64,000 nt of DNA, taken from Anderseniella sp963700885 (lineage in GTDB: Bacteria > Pseudomonadota > Alphaproteobacteria > Rhizobiales > Aestuariivirgaceae). Positions 50,978-59,644 of this stretch are shown here, piece by piece. Numbering within the stretch: position 1 is the stretch's first letter; every line of letters starts with the position of its first letter. The position numbers and the translations under genes were made by a program. Below the pieces are notes generated by a model. The model was not told the origin of the DNA. It ran no database searches and saw only the letters and a list, made by a program, of their open reading frames with translations. The stretch covers positions 62,001 through 126,000 of the forward strand of contig CAVOZJ010000002.1 in the NCBI GenBank assembly GCA_963700885.1, read 5' to 3'.

Positions 50978-51340
50978 TCACTCAGCTGCAAGCCACTGCC
51001 TTGCACGCTCGATATCGCTGAAATTTTTACACGGGATATCTCTATTCCTGCAATATTCCAGTGTTTCATGAAAACCACCTAAATCATGAGGACTGAAAAT
51101 TGCCAGTTTTTTCAGGTATTTGATTGTTTCGAGATTGAAAGTTCTTACACGGTTCATGGCCTGTTTTTCTTTATCACCTGCAAATCCGGTATACTCAATC
51201 AGCATTTTAGGATCGTGAAATCCTGAAATTACGGACATCAATTCGGACATGTTCCTGCCAAACTCCTCATCTGTTGCCTGTATACCGGTTTTAATGTGGA
51301 TTATTTGCTGTTCTTCATCCACTGCAGAAATAATTGACAT
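50978..51340 (-). CDS. Small soluble STAS/SpoIIAA-like protein, tentative
   Basis: A 120-residue soluble protein, MSIISAVDEEQQIIHIKTG at the start and alternating beta-alpha pattern ending in ERARQWLAAE. The pattern of an opening beta-hairpin, SGFHDPKMLIEYTG and ISP-like turns resembles SpoIIAA-like/STAS proteins (DUF3478-type), but I hold this loosely. It lies 34 nt upstream of the octahaem cytochrome and may share its transcript. Confidence 0.62.
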   Translation of the reverse strand: MSIISAVDEEQQIIHIKTGIQATDEEFGRNMSELMSVISGFHDPKMLIEYTGFAGDKEKQAMNRVRTFNLETIKYLKKLAIFSPHDLGGFHETLEYCRNRDIPCKNFSDIERARQWLAAE

Positions 51341-51719
51341 TTTACCCTCCCGATCCGCTCTGATCTCTGAAAATGCAGCGCATCAAACCACAGGTTTTCT
51401 CATCCAGAAACCCCCTTGGGTAATGACCGGAATCTTTCACACATTTTTAGGGCGACTGGTTATCCGCCATCATCCTATCAGCCTGGCTCCAGTCGATCAC
51501 GGCCTAAAGCGCATCGAGACCGTGCGGTTGCCTGCTTGGTCAAAGCAAAATTTCAATGCCGTGGTGATGTCAACGTGATATGTACATCGCACTGTATCAA
51601 TCCACAACGCAAACTGGTGCATTTCCTTTCGGCATAATTGTTGGCTTCGTTTGCTTGCACTGAACTATACTGTGAGCGTTAATTTTGAAATCATCGCATA
51701 ATTTCATGGACGGCGAAAA
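51341..51719. other. 379-nt divergent promoter region between the STAS-like gene and mucR-like gene
   Basis: No gene-like frame. AT-rich towards the MucR-like gene. MucR proteins often repress their own promoters through AT-rich targets, which would suit this region, but no exact site is defined here. Confidence 0.55.
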
Positions 51720-52121
51720 ATGGAAGAAAATAACGACCTCATCGTGTTAACGGCGGAAATTGTATCGTCATATGTTGCAAACAATTCCATGCAGTCAGAC
51801 GGCATTCCGGCTCTCATTGCGTCAGTTCACAGGGCGCTGGCTGATGCAGAGGCCGGCGCTGCCGAACCTGACAAACCACAGTTCGAACCAGTCGTTTCTG
51901 TCCGGTCATCGATCAAGCCGGATCACTTGATTTGTCTTGCATGTGGTGTGAAGCAGAAGACACTGAAGCGGCATATCAGTGCCAGCCACGGACTGTCTCC
52001 AGCGCAGTACAAGGACCGGTACAGTCTTCCAGCCGATTATCCGATGGTATCTGCCGAGTATGCTGAAAGACGGTCCAGGCTGGCAAAGAAGATTGGGTTG
52101 GGTCGAAGAAGGGGTGGTTGA
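51720..52121 (+). CDS. MucR/Ros-family zinc-finger transcriptional regulator
   Basis: A 133-residue alphaproteobacterial regulator. Its Cys2His2 zinc finger is CLACGVKQKTLKRHISASH, followed by the family's GLSPAQYKDRYSLPADYPMVS and a basic tail. Such proteins control exopolysaccharide, motility and cell-cycle genes by binding AT-rich DNA. The family is nearly confined to Alphaproteobacteria, which is the strongest taxonomic hint in the window. Confidence 0.95.
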   Translation: MEENNDLIVLTAEIVSSYVANNSMQSDGIPALIASVHRALADAEAGAAEPDKPQFEPVVSVRSSIKPDHLICLACGVKQKTLKRHISASHGLSPAQYKDRYSLPADYPMVSAEYAERRSRLAKKIGLGRRRGG

Positions 52122-52348
52122 AGGAGTTTACATATGATCTGTGTCATGCACATCGCTTTAGTGTTTGTATGACGGGCCTTTTGGTGCGAGGACCATTTTA
52201 GGTTTATGAACCTCCTTCTGATTGCAAGCATCTATGATGCATCGTCGATGTAATCCTGACTAAACGTTGTTTTGTGCTTCGCACCGGGTCACAGAAGCCT
52301 TCAAAGCTTTTGGCGAGTTCGGTCCATAGCTACCCCGCCGCCAGGGGC

Positions 52349-54373
52349 TCACTGTTTTCGTCCGGTATCGTCGACGGGCTGATCATGGTCGACTTGCTCC
52401 GCGTCCTGCTGCATCGAAGTGTCCGACAGAGGCTCGCCGCCCTCGGCAAGTTCTTCCTGCGTTGCGTAAAAGTCGGGAGATCCCCGGGGCGGATAGTGTA
52501 TCCGGCCGCGAAGCCGCTCCAGCCACGAGTTGTGGAAGTTCGGGAACGGCAATTGGCCCTTCCGGCGCCAGGAAGCAACTTCCTGTCTGGCCTTTTCTCC
52601 AAGCTCCGGATCAAGCCCGGTGTCCTTGCCCATATAAAGGGTCTGGGAGGGGAATGCGAAGCCGCTGCCGGACTCTCTCACGATATCGTTTATGCGCAGC
52701 AATATGTCTTCCCTGATTGCGAAAAAATCGTTCCATTCGCGGGTCTTCGCATAGACACGGATTTCTATGTTCAGGGAAGATGGATCGAAGTCCACAAATC
52801 GTACCCGGATGGTCTCGCCGTCAATTCTCGGGTGCGAGTGAAGCATTTCGCGTATTTTGGCTGAGACAAACCTGATCTGGTCGGAATCAGTTTCGTAACG
52901 CAGACCGATGTTGTGTTTCATCATCATCTGATCGCATCGCGCCCAGTTGGCGATTTGCATATCGGCAAATTGCGAATTGGGGATATAGATCAAGGTGCGA
53001 TCCAGCGATCTGATCTGGGTCGAACGGATGCCGATTGCCTCAACGGTTCCGTTCTGTCCGCCAAAGGTACAAAAGTCACCAACGCGGACCGGTCTGTCGA
53101 TGTAGAGAATCAGTCCGCCAATCAGATTTTCCAGGGTCGGGCGAATGGCCAGCGCGATAGCCAGACCTCCGATACCGAGGCCTGCAAGGATGCTGAGTAC
53201 GGGCAGGCCCATATTCTGCGCACCATAGGCGACAATCGCGACCATGCCGATTATCCCGATTATCCTGGCGACCAACCGCAGCAAGTTGGCGTCAAGGCTC
53301 TGGTCGGGAAACTTCGGATCGACCAGCACCAGTTCGAAGAATGCCATGACGACGAGAAAGAAACACCAGGCAGCCGTAGCGTAGAATATGATCTGAAATA
53401 TCACCTCGACTATCCTGGAAAACAATCCGGCAATATTCAGCTGGAAGGCAAAATAATAATCGAGTGTCTGAACCAGGATCAGCATTGCGACAGGAACCAT
53501 GATGCGACGCAGTTGATGAGCCAATCTGTGTTCCCGGATGCCAGCCTGCATCGCGCGGCGCCAGAAAACCAGCAACAGCACCGCTACCGCGGAAATCAGG
53601 ACGACAACCATTTCCTTCCAGATCGGAGTGCCCAGCAACAAGGTGGTCAAACTCCCGGGAATGTTTGAAACCAGTGCTGCAGGAACCAGCGGACCCGCCA
53701 GTTGGGGCAGGATTTGAGACCAGCTTTTGATCGGACCAGTGGACTGTACCAGCAGATTTTCAATGCCACGCAAAAATCGCGGTGCAATCTCTATCGACTG
53801 CTCATTGAACAGGAACTCGCCGGTGCGAGAGCCCTGTGAAATCCTGACAAGCTGGAGTGGTGTGCCCGGAATATTGTAGAGGGCCGTGCTTTGATTTTCC
53901 AAACTGTTGCCATCGGGTATGTCGTCGAGCTTCGGAATTTCGATACGCGCAAAGATATCAAACAGGTAGCCCAGTGTCTCATTGCCGATTTCCCGCCGCA
54001 AAACCTTCGGAACCGAGGAAAGGTCGATCAATGACCGTAGCTGTTCTCCTAACAGATAAACATGTACTGCATGTTGGACATCCCGTTTCGTTTGATAGGA
54101 TATCAACACTTGCTCCAGTTCGTCTTTCAACTGGAAAAGACTGGCAAGTGTCTGCCGGGGACCATCGGTACGCACCGGATGCATGAAAATTCCACCGGCC
54201 CCGGATGGCGATTTGACGGTTGCTGCCTGGTTGCCCAGTTGAACCGGCTTGCCCTGCGCAGCAGCAACCGTACTCAATAACCCCAGCACGAACAGAATCG
54301 ACAATAAAAAACGGGGTACCCGGAAGACAGTCCCGGCAAGCCCTGAGCGTAAATGTGGACAAATACGATCCAT
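52349..54373 (-). CDS. MscS-type mechanosensitive ion channel, large
   Basis: Releases solutes on hypo-osmotic shock. The 674 residues have a signal peptide (cut near AAA), a periplasmic domain of roughly 180 residues, several membrane segments, and the MscS pore/beta domain: GLGIGGLAIALAIRPTLENL, YIDRPVRVGDFCTFGGQNGTV and IPNSQFADMQIANW. The C-terminal cytoplasmic domain is followed by an acidic tail. It is longer than E. coli MscS (286) and closer to MscK/YnaI-like multi-domain channels. Confidence 0.92.
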   Translation of the reverse strand: MDRICPHLRSGLAGTVFRVPRFLLSILFVLGLLSTVAAAQGKPVQLGNQAATVKSPSGAGGIFMHPVRTDGPRQTLASLFQLKDELEQVLISYQTKRDVQHAVHVYLLGEQLRSLIDLSSVPKVLRREIGNETLGYLFDIFARIEIPKLDDIPDGNSLENQSTALYNIPGTPLQLVRISQGSRTGEFLFNEQSIEIAPRFLRGIENLLVQSTGPIKSWSQILPQLAGPLVPAALVSNIPGSLTTLLLGTPIWKEMVVVLISAVAVLLLVFWRRAMQAGIREHRLAHQLRRIMVPVAMLILVQTLDYYFAFQLNIAGLFSRIVEVIFQIIFYATAAWCFFLVVMAFFELVLVDPKFPDQSLDANLLRLVARIIGIIGMVAIVAYGAQNMGLPVLSILAGLGIGGLAIALAIRPTLENLIGGLILYIDRPVRVGDFCTFGGQNGTVEAIGIRSTQIRSLDRTLIYIPNSQFADMQIANWARCDQMMMKHNIGLRYETDSDQIRFVSAKIREMLHSHPRIDGETIRVRFVDFDPSSLNIEIRVYAKTREWNDFFAIREDILLRINDIVRESGSGFAFPSQTLYMGKDTGLDPELGEKARQEVASWRRKGQLPFPNFHNSWLERLRGRIHYPPRGSPDFYATQEELAEGGEPLSDTSMQQDAEQVDHDQPVDDTGRKQ

Positions 54374-54716
54374 CAGAAAATTACCTCATTGTATTTGCAA
54401 GAATGGAAATGCTTTCCAGTGGGAGACTGTTCAACGGGTTCCGGCCACTCCAGCGGCCAGCCGCCACAAGAAAGTTGAGATGAGAAACTTGCAATGCATA
54501 ACCCAATTCCGGCGTCACTCTCCTGGACCTGTGACACGGGACCGACTTAGGCGCCCCAATAAGTCACTACAAATTGCAGTGTAACCATGATGGAGTATGT
54601 CGGATTGGATGTTTCGAAGAAAGTCACAAGTTCTTGCGTTAAATTACCTACCAATTTTATGTGGACTGGGGCAGGGTAGCCCCCGGACCAGTCAAAAGTG
54701 ATCGGAGTAATTCGCA
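54374..54716. other. 343-nt divergent intergenic region
   Basis: Lies between the channel gene (leftward) and the DUF2092 gene (rightward). No gene-like frame or clear palindrome. It presumably carries both promoters. Confidence 0.5.
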
Positions 54717-55505
54717 ATGAGAAGATGTATCGGTGGTACAAGATCAAAATCGAGAGTGGGGGTCGCAGTCACTTCAATCGCCCTGGCAATTTCCATGTTC
54801 GCCGCACCTGGAATTGCCGATGAAGCGGATGCGAAGAAAATATTCCAGTCGATGTCAGACTATCTTGTCGCTCAGAAGTCGATTTCCTTCAGATATGATG
54901 CAACCCTGGAGCTCGTGACGGATGAGCTGCAGAAAGTGGGATTTGCCAGTTCCGGCGAGGTTACCCTCAATCGTCCCGACAAACTCCGGATGAGCCGTAC
55001 TGGCGGTATTGTTGACATGGAGTTTGCCTACGATGGCAAGTCTCTTGCCATCATCGGCAAGAACCTGAATGTCTTTACCAAAATTGCAATGACCGGTTCG
55101 GTTGATGAACTGATTGATACGCTGAGGTTCGATTATGACGTGGAAGCGCCCGCTGCCGACCTGTTGTCTGAGAACCCGAATGAAATCATGATGTCCAATG
55201 TGACAGATGTGAAGGATCTCGGTAGTGGTATCATCGGTGGCAAGGAGTGCGATCATCTTGCATTCCGGACACGGTCAACTGACTGGCAAATCTGGATTGC
55301 ACATGGCGACACGCCCTATCCATGCCGGTTTACCATTACCAGCAAGCTGATGGCGCAGGCGCCATCCTATAGCATTGAAGTCAGGGAGTGGAAAACAGGC
55401 GACAGCGTCATGAGCGATGACTTTCAACTCAACACCGGCGATGCCAAGCAAGTCGAGATTACAGAGTTTTCCGGCCTGAGTGAAATACCAGGCGATTCCG
55501 AATGA
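54717..55505 (+). CDS. DUF2092 periplasmic protein
   Basis: A 262-residue exported protein with a signal peptide likely cut after GIA. KKIFQSMSDYLVAQKSISFRYD and GEVTLNRPDKLRMSR in separate stretches match the DUF2092 (LolA/LolB-like) family. It may bind a lipid or lipoprotein-like ligand; function unknown. It overlaps or nearly abuts the following small gene. Confidence 0.85.
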   Translation: MRRCIGGTRSKSRVGVAVTSIALAISMFAAPGIADEADAKKIFQSMSDYLVAQKSISFRYDATLELVTDELQKVGFASSGEVTLNRPDKLRMSRTGGIVDMEFAYDGKSLAIIGKNLNVFTKIAMTGSVDELIDTLRFDYDVEAPAADLLSENPNEIMMSNVTDVKDLGSGIIGGKECDHLAFRTRSTDWQIWIAHGDTPYPCRFTITSKLMAQAPSYSIEVREWKTGDSVMSDDFQLNTGDAKQVEITEFSGLSEIPGDSE

Positions 55506-55516
55506 GGAGATGCACA

Positions 55517-55840
55517 ATGAGAATGTCTACAAAAGCAGCGATGATCGCTCTGATCTTCATGTTTGGCGCCAGTGACGTTGAACTGGGTGGAAAGCAGGTG
55601 GGCGTGGGCCTGTTCACACTGGCCACCGAGGCAGAAGCCCGGGTTGGCAGACCACTGACACCTATCAGCGGTGCCGGTGTTGCGCGCCGCACCACTCGCC
55701 GTGTGATCCGTCGTGGAGCATATATTGCTGTAATTCCAGCCGGCTGTGCTTATGGCACATACTATGGTTATCAACTGTACCATTGTGGCGGGGTGTACTA
55801 TCAGAGATCCGGCGGCGGATACGTGATCGTCAACTTCTAG
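55517..55840 (+). CDS. Small secreted Gly/Tyr-rich protein linked to DUF2092
   Basis: The ATG at 55517 follows GAGGAG; another at 55502 would overlap the DUF2092 stop. The product of about 107 residues has a signal peptide, then a basic stretch (ARRTTRRVIRRGAYIAV) and Cys-Tyr-Gly-rich C-terminus. I recall similar small proteins beside DUF2092 genes in alphaproteobacteria, but have no function for it. Confidence 0.75.
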   Translation: MRMSTKAAMIALIFMFGASDVELGGKQVGVGLFTLATEAEARVGRPLTPISGAGVARRTTRRVIRRGAYIAVIPAGCAYGTYYGYQLYHCGGVYYQRSGGGYVIVNF

Positions 55841-55957
55841 GTGGAGTGGCCGGGTAGATTTGGCCGGATCAGCCTGCCATGTTGTACCGGCGGTGTTCTG
55901 GGCGGGTTTGTATTGGTTGAATGATATCGGCTGCTGACCAGTCAACAGCCGATACAC

Positions 55958-56806
55958 TCAGCGTGAAATCAGCACTGGTATCCGGCTGTCATTCAGAATG
56001 GTCTCTGTGGTGCCGCCAAACACATACTCCCTCAGGCGCGAGTGGCCGTAAGCGCCCATCACCAGCAGATCGGCGCGGAATTCCTCGCATTGCGCCAGAA
56101 TTTCCGTACCTGCGTCGGAATGCCTTCCAGGCAGTGCCCTTACTTCCGGTTGAATACCGTGCCGGGCCAGTGCTTCGGCGAAGTCGGCGCCCCGCGGCAG
56201 TTGCGGTGGGCTTTTGTCAGGCACCGGCGGGCATACAAGGCGAACGCTGTCAGCAGACACATTCGTCAACAATGGCAGGCTGTCAAAGGCGGCCCGGGTT
56301 GCTTCGGGTGTTCCGTTCCAGGCAACAACGATCCGCTCAACCGTATTCCGGCCATCATAACCATGCGGTACTACCAGCACCGGCCTGCCGCTTTCGAACA
56401 TCAATTGCTCCAGCGTCATGTCAGGGTCTGTCAGGCTTGAACCGCTCTGCAACCGGTTGATCAGCACGAGGTCAGCGCACCTGGCCAGATCCAGTGCCAT
56501 ATCTCCGCTTGGCATCTGGCTGGCATCGACCCGCCGCCATTCCCAGCTTTGCCCGGGAGTTGACGCGAAACGCTTGAAGATGGCTTTCGTGTCCGCTTCG
56601 TGTTCATCAATGGACTTGCGCTTTTCATCGAGCCATTGCCTGAGAGCGTCGCCTCTCAAGCCTACAGTTACAGAGACACCGGGCCTGGCGTGAAAGCCGA
56701 GCACATGAGACTGCCAGATGCCGGCCAGGTTGCCTGCAAGCAGGCACAAAGCTTCTGCTTCCTTTGGCGATCGAAAGACAATCAGGATGGTTTTGTAGCC
56801 GGTCAT
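55958..56806 (-). CDS. Tandem universal stress protein (UspA family)
   Basis: The ATG at 56806 (MTGYKTILIVFRS) follows GGAGAAAG; upstream codons to 56878 are not protein-like. The 282 residues hold two Usp folds: a degenerate first copy and a second with the ATP-binding motif GAYGHSRLREYVFGGTTETIL (given in two parts: GAYGHSR and FGGTTETI). ERIVVAWNGTPEATRAA begins the second. Stress-response proteins of oxygen- or energy-limited cells; the position near nos and the sulfide gene fits. Confidence 0.9.
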   Translation of the reverse strand: MTGYKTILIVFRSPKEAEALCLLAGNLAGIWQSHVLGFHARPGVSVTVGLRGDALRQWLDEKRKSIDEHEADTKAIFKRFASTPGQSWEWRRVDASQMPSGDMALDLARCADLVLINRLQSGSSLTDPDMTLEQLMFESGRPVLVVPHGYDGRNTVERIVVAWNGTPEATRAAFDSLPLLTNVSADSVRLVCPPVPDKSPPQLPRGADFAEALARHGIQPEVRALPGRHSDAGTEILAQCEEFRADLLVMGAYGHSRLREYVFGGTTETILNDSRIPVLISR

Positions 56807-57082
56807 CGGGCTTTCTCCGCTTATTTTCCACAGGGAACATTGGCAGTGATTCGACCGGTGCGACTTGATGGAGGTCAATGCCGGCTGTTGCCGACCATAT
56901 CATCTGGCTATTGCTAAACTGTGGGCCGTTTCGCCGGGCCACCGGGCTTGAGGCTTTCAAACATTCAGAAATTTCCAGCCTCGTGGAAAATGCAGTCGTG
57001 GCAAAGGCTATCGGTATGCTTGTGGGTCACGAACGGGACCCTGATGTACTGCCCTCGGATGAGTGCTGTTGGGCGCAACACA

Positions 57083-58126
57083 TTAGTCGATCTGTTCCAC
57101 CGCACCACCTGCGGACATCCACGCCCGGAAGCCGCCTGGAATGTGGGCAATGTTTGTGATGCCGTGCTCATCGGCAATCTCGACGGCAAGTGTCGAGCGT
57201 TCGCCGACCGCGCAATATATCAGCAGGGGCATGTTTGCGCTGAGACCGCGCAGTGTTCCGGATGCAGCGCACTGCGATGCGAAGCCAGTATAGGGCAGAT
57301 GAATCGAGCCCGGTATCGCCCCATATCGCCGACGCTCGTTTTCTTCCCGGATATCTATCAACTGTACCTTCCTTTCCGGCCAGGTTTCGAGCAATTCCTC
57401 AACCTCGATTGACGGAACCCGGTGCTGTGCTTCCAGATGGAGCCCAATCCTGAGGTTTTCCGGCACGGCGACATCCATCATCTTCGGATTCGGGAGATTG
57501 AGATTGTTCATGATTTCCGCGTATTCGTCGGCTGAACTCACCCTGAGGCGCGGGTTGAAGGCCTTTTCTTCCGAGATGGTGCTGACGGTGTCGCCCTTGT
57601 AGTCATGTGCCGGGTAGACAAATGTGTGATCCGGCAACTTCAACAACCGCTCAAACAGCGAATGGTACTGGTCGTACGGGTCGCCGTTTTGAAAGTCGGT
57701 GCGCCCGGTCCCGCGGATCAGAAGCGTATCGCCGGTGAATACCCGGTCATCCATAAGGAAGCTGTAACTTTCGCTGGTGTGGCCGGGCGTATGCAGCGCG
57801 GTGAGCGTCAGCCCCTCTATGGACAGTTTTTCGTTGTCGCTGACCCGCATCGAGACCACTTCGGCAGGAGACTGTTCTCCCATCACGGTTACGCACCGGG
57901 TGGCGTCCCTGAGCTTGCCCATCGCGCTGACATGATCGGCGTGAATATGGGTATCAATGACCTTGACCAGTTTCAGGTCGAGTTCTTCCAGCAACTTGAG
58001 GTAACGCACGGTCTGCTCGAGCACGGGATCGATCAGTAAAGCCTCACCGCCGGACCGGCTGGCCAGGAGATAGGTATATGTGCAGGACACCTTGTCGAAC
58101 AGTTGCCGGAATATCATGTCGGGCAC
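57083..58126 (-). CDS. Persulfide dioxygenase (ETHE1-like) fused to a rhodanese domain
   Basis: Oxidises glutathione persulfide to sulfite; the C-terminal rhodanese moves sulfane sulfur. The first 240 residues have the MBL iron site THIHADHVSAMGKLRD, the later HTPGHTSESYSF, FTGDTLLIRGTGRTDF and VYPAHDYKGDTVST, all ETHE1/Blh marks. The rhodanese carries the active-site loop CAVGERS. Such fusions are known for sulfide detoxification in bacteria. Length 347 fits the fusion. Confidence 0.9.
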   Translation of the reverse strand: MPDMIFRQLFDKVSCTYTYLLASRSGGEALLIDPVLEQTVRYLKLLEELDLKLVKVIDTHIHADHVSAMGKLRDATRCVTVMGEQSPAEVVSMRVSDNEKLSIEGLTLTALHTPGHTSESYSFLMDDRVFTGDTLLIRGTGRTDFQNGDPYDQYHSLFERLLKLPDHTFVYPAHDYKGDTVSTISEEKAFNPRLRVSSADEYAEIMNNLNLPNPKMMDVAVPENLRIGLHLEAQHRVPSIEVEELLETWPERKVQLIDIREENERRRYGAIPGSIHLPYTGFASQCAASGTLRGLSANMPLLIYCAVGERSTLAVEIADEHGITNIAHIPGGFRAWMSAGGAVEQID

Positions 58127-58323
58127 TCCACAAAAACCTGTGCATGCGAAGAATTCTGTAACAGTACAAGCCTGTCCGCGAAAAACCTTGCGCCGCTGCT
58201 TGTACTGGCACGGCGCCAGCGAACTGAATCCGCTTGCGGCAGTTGTAATGACAGCCGGAGTGTCCCTGCCTACACCATTATCAAACGCCTGCAGTCAGCG
58301 GGAGTCCACAGGTGACAATACCG

Positions 58324-59235
58324 CTAGGTGGGATCATACAGCGTGTGATAGCAGCCGTTGTTAAAGTTTGGCGTGTCAAGCGTTGCTCCCTGGCGATCTA
58401 CGGCGATGAGCCCGCCTGAGAATGAATAGGACGATCCAATCATGAACGCGTGATCGACTACGTCAGACATGCCGGCTTCCCTTGAGCCGACGCAGGAATC
58501 CCTGAAAGTGCCGCGGTAAGCGATAAAGAGCGGCAAGTCGCCAAAAACCGGAAACCCTGTCAGACTGAAATCGTAACGGGCACCTGCTGAAAAGATGTCC
58601 AGATCGCCGTAATCGCCCGAAAAATCGGGGGTCAGATAGGTGCCTTCCAGTTGCAGACGGCTTGCATCATCAAGAAACCAGCGCATCACGCCGCGAACAA
58701 AGTAGCCATTGTCCAGCTTGCCCGATGTCTGACGATCACGCGGATCGTAGTTGATGGTCCCGCCCTGCGCATAGAGGGTGACATCGTTCAGGTATACCTG
58801 GCCTTCGAGACCGACAAATCCGTAGTCAAAATCGGTTGCTCCAAAATTGCTGCGACCTCCGCCGCCAACTACGCCGAACAGGAACGATGAGGGATCCCGC
58901 CAGGTAAAATGGATTGCACCCTGGCCACCATAACGGGGACCAGCCAGGTCGTACCCGTCGGTAAAGGCATTTGAGTTATACTCGTACTTGAAATCTGTCT
59001 GGATGGAAAAAGTCTCAGCCAGCGGCAGGCTTAGCCGGCCCTCGCTGCCGGTCATAAACAGCGCGTCGTCGTTGTGCCCGTCGTCGATGAACTGCACACC
59101 TGCCCAGGTGTCCACGACGCCAGATACGATCAGGCCAAGCTGACGCTCGTATTCGAGGTCCGCTGCCTGCACCGGCTGAACCAGCGATGCGGCAAACAAT
59201 CCCGCTGCAAGAACTGTGGTCACGCGGCGTATCAT
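58324..59235 (-). CDS. Outer-membrane beta-barrel protein, function unknown
   Basis: The ATG at 59235 (MIRRVTTVLAAGLFAAS) starts a signal peptide cut near VQA; the longer frame to 59322 is less likely. The 303-residue product has many alternating short strands with aromatic girdles (YEYNSNAFTDGYDLAG, FLFGVVGGGGRSNFG, YFVRGVMRWFLDDASRLQLEG in part) as in porin-like barrels. No family assigned. It faces nosR across 409 nt. Confidence 0.75.
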   Translation of the reverse strand: MIRRVTTVLAAGLFAASLVQPVQAADLEYERQLGLIVSGVVDTWAGVQFIDDGHNDDALFMTGSEGRLSLPLAETFSIQTDFKYEYNSNAFTDGYDLAGPRYGGQGAIHFTWRDPSSFLFGVVGGGGRSNFGATDFDYGFVGLEGQVYLNDVTLYAQGGTINYDPRDRQTSGKLDNGYFVRGVMRWFLDDASRLQLEGTYLTPDFSGDYGDLDIFSAGARYDFSLTGFPVFGDLPLFIAYRGTFRDSCVGSREAGMSDVVDHAFMIGSSYSFSGGLIAVDRQGATLDTPNFNNGCYHTLYDPT

Positions 59236-59644
59236 CAGAAATCCCTTAAAATCAGTCACACTGCCATCTGACTGCACCCATGGGACATATAAATAACCGG
59301 CAGCCGTCCGGGATTCAACCAAAAATGAAACAAACTGTCAGTCATATGAGCATATTCCCCGTGATGGATCGGGGCAAAGCGTGAAAAAGGGCCCGCGGAC
59401 GCCTGCATGGATTGCACTTGCGCCTTCCGTTTTCATTGATTCGTTGCCGCACGGTTGAACCGGTGTGAAAAAATGTCCATTGTGGTTCGCCAGCCAATGT
59501 GGGTTGCAGCCAGACCGTTGTATGGACTGTCAATTGACAGCGGTCATGGTTGCTACAGGAGCAAATTTCAGGTTTGATCTAACTCAAAGCTGCAGTTCCT
59601 TTCCCGCATAGTGTACGGCCGCCTCAATGTCATGAAGCGAAGAT
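59236..59644. other. 409-nt divergent region between the outer-membrane protein and nosR
   Basis: No gene-like frame. It contains the FNR/NnrR-type box at 59574-59587 for nosR and should contain the leftward promoter of the gene ending at 58324. Confidence 0.6.
59574..59587 (+). promoter_or_regulatory. FNR/NnrR/DNR-type box upstream of nosR
   Basis: TTGATCTAACTCAA matches TTGAT-N4-ATCAA with one mismatch and lies 57 nt upstream of the nosR ATG, a usual place for oxygen- or NO-responsive activation of nos operons. Confidence 0.6.
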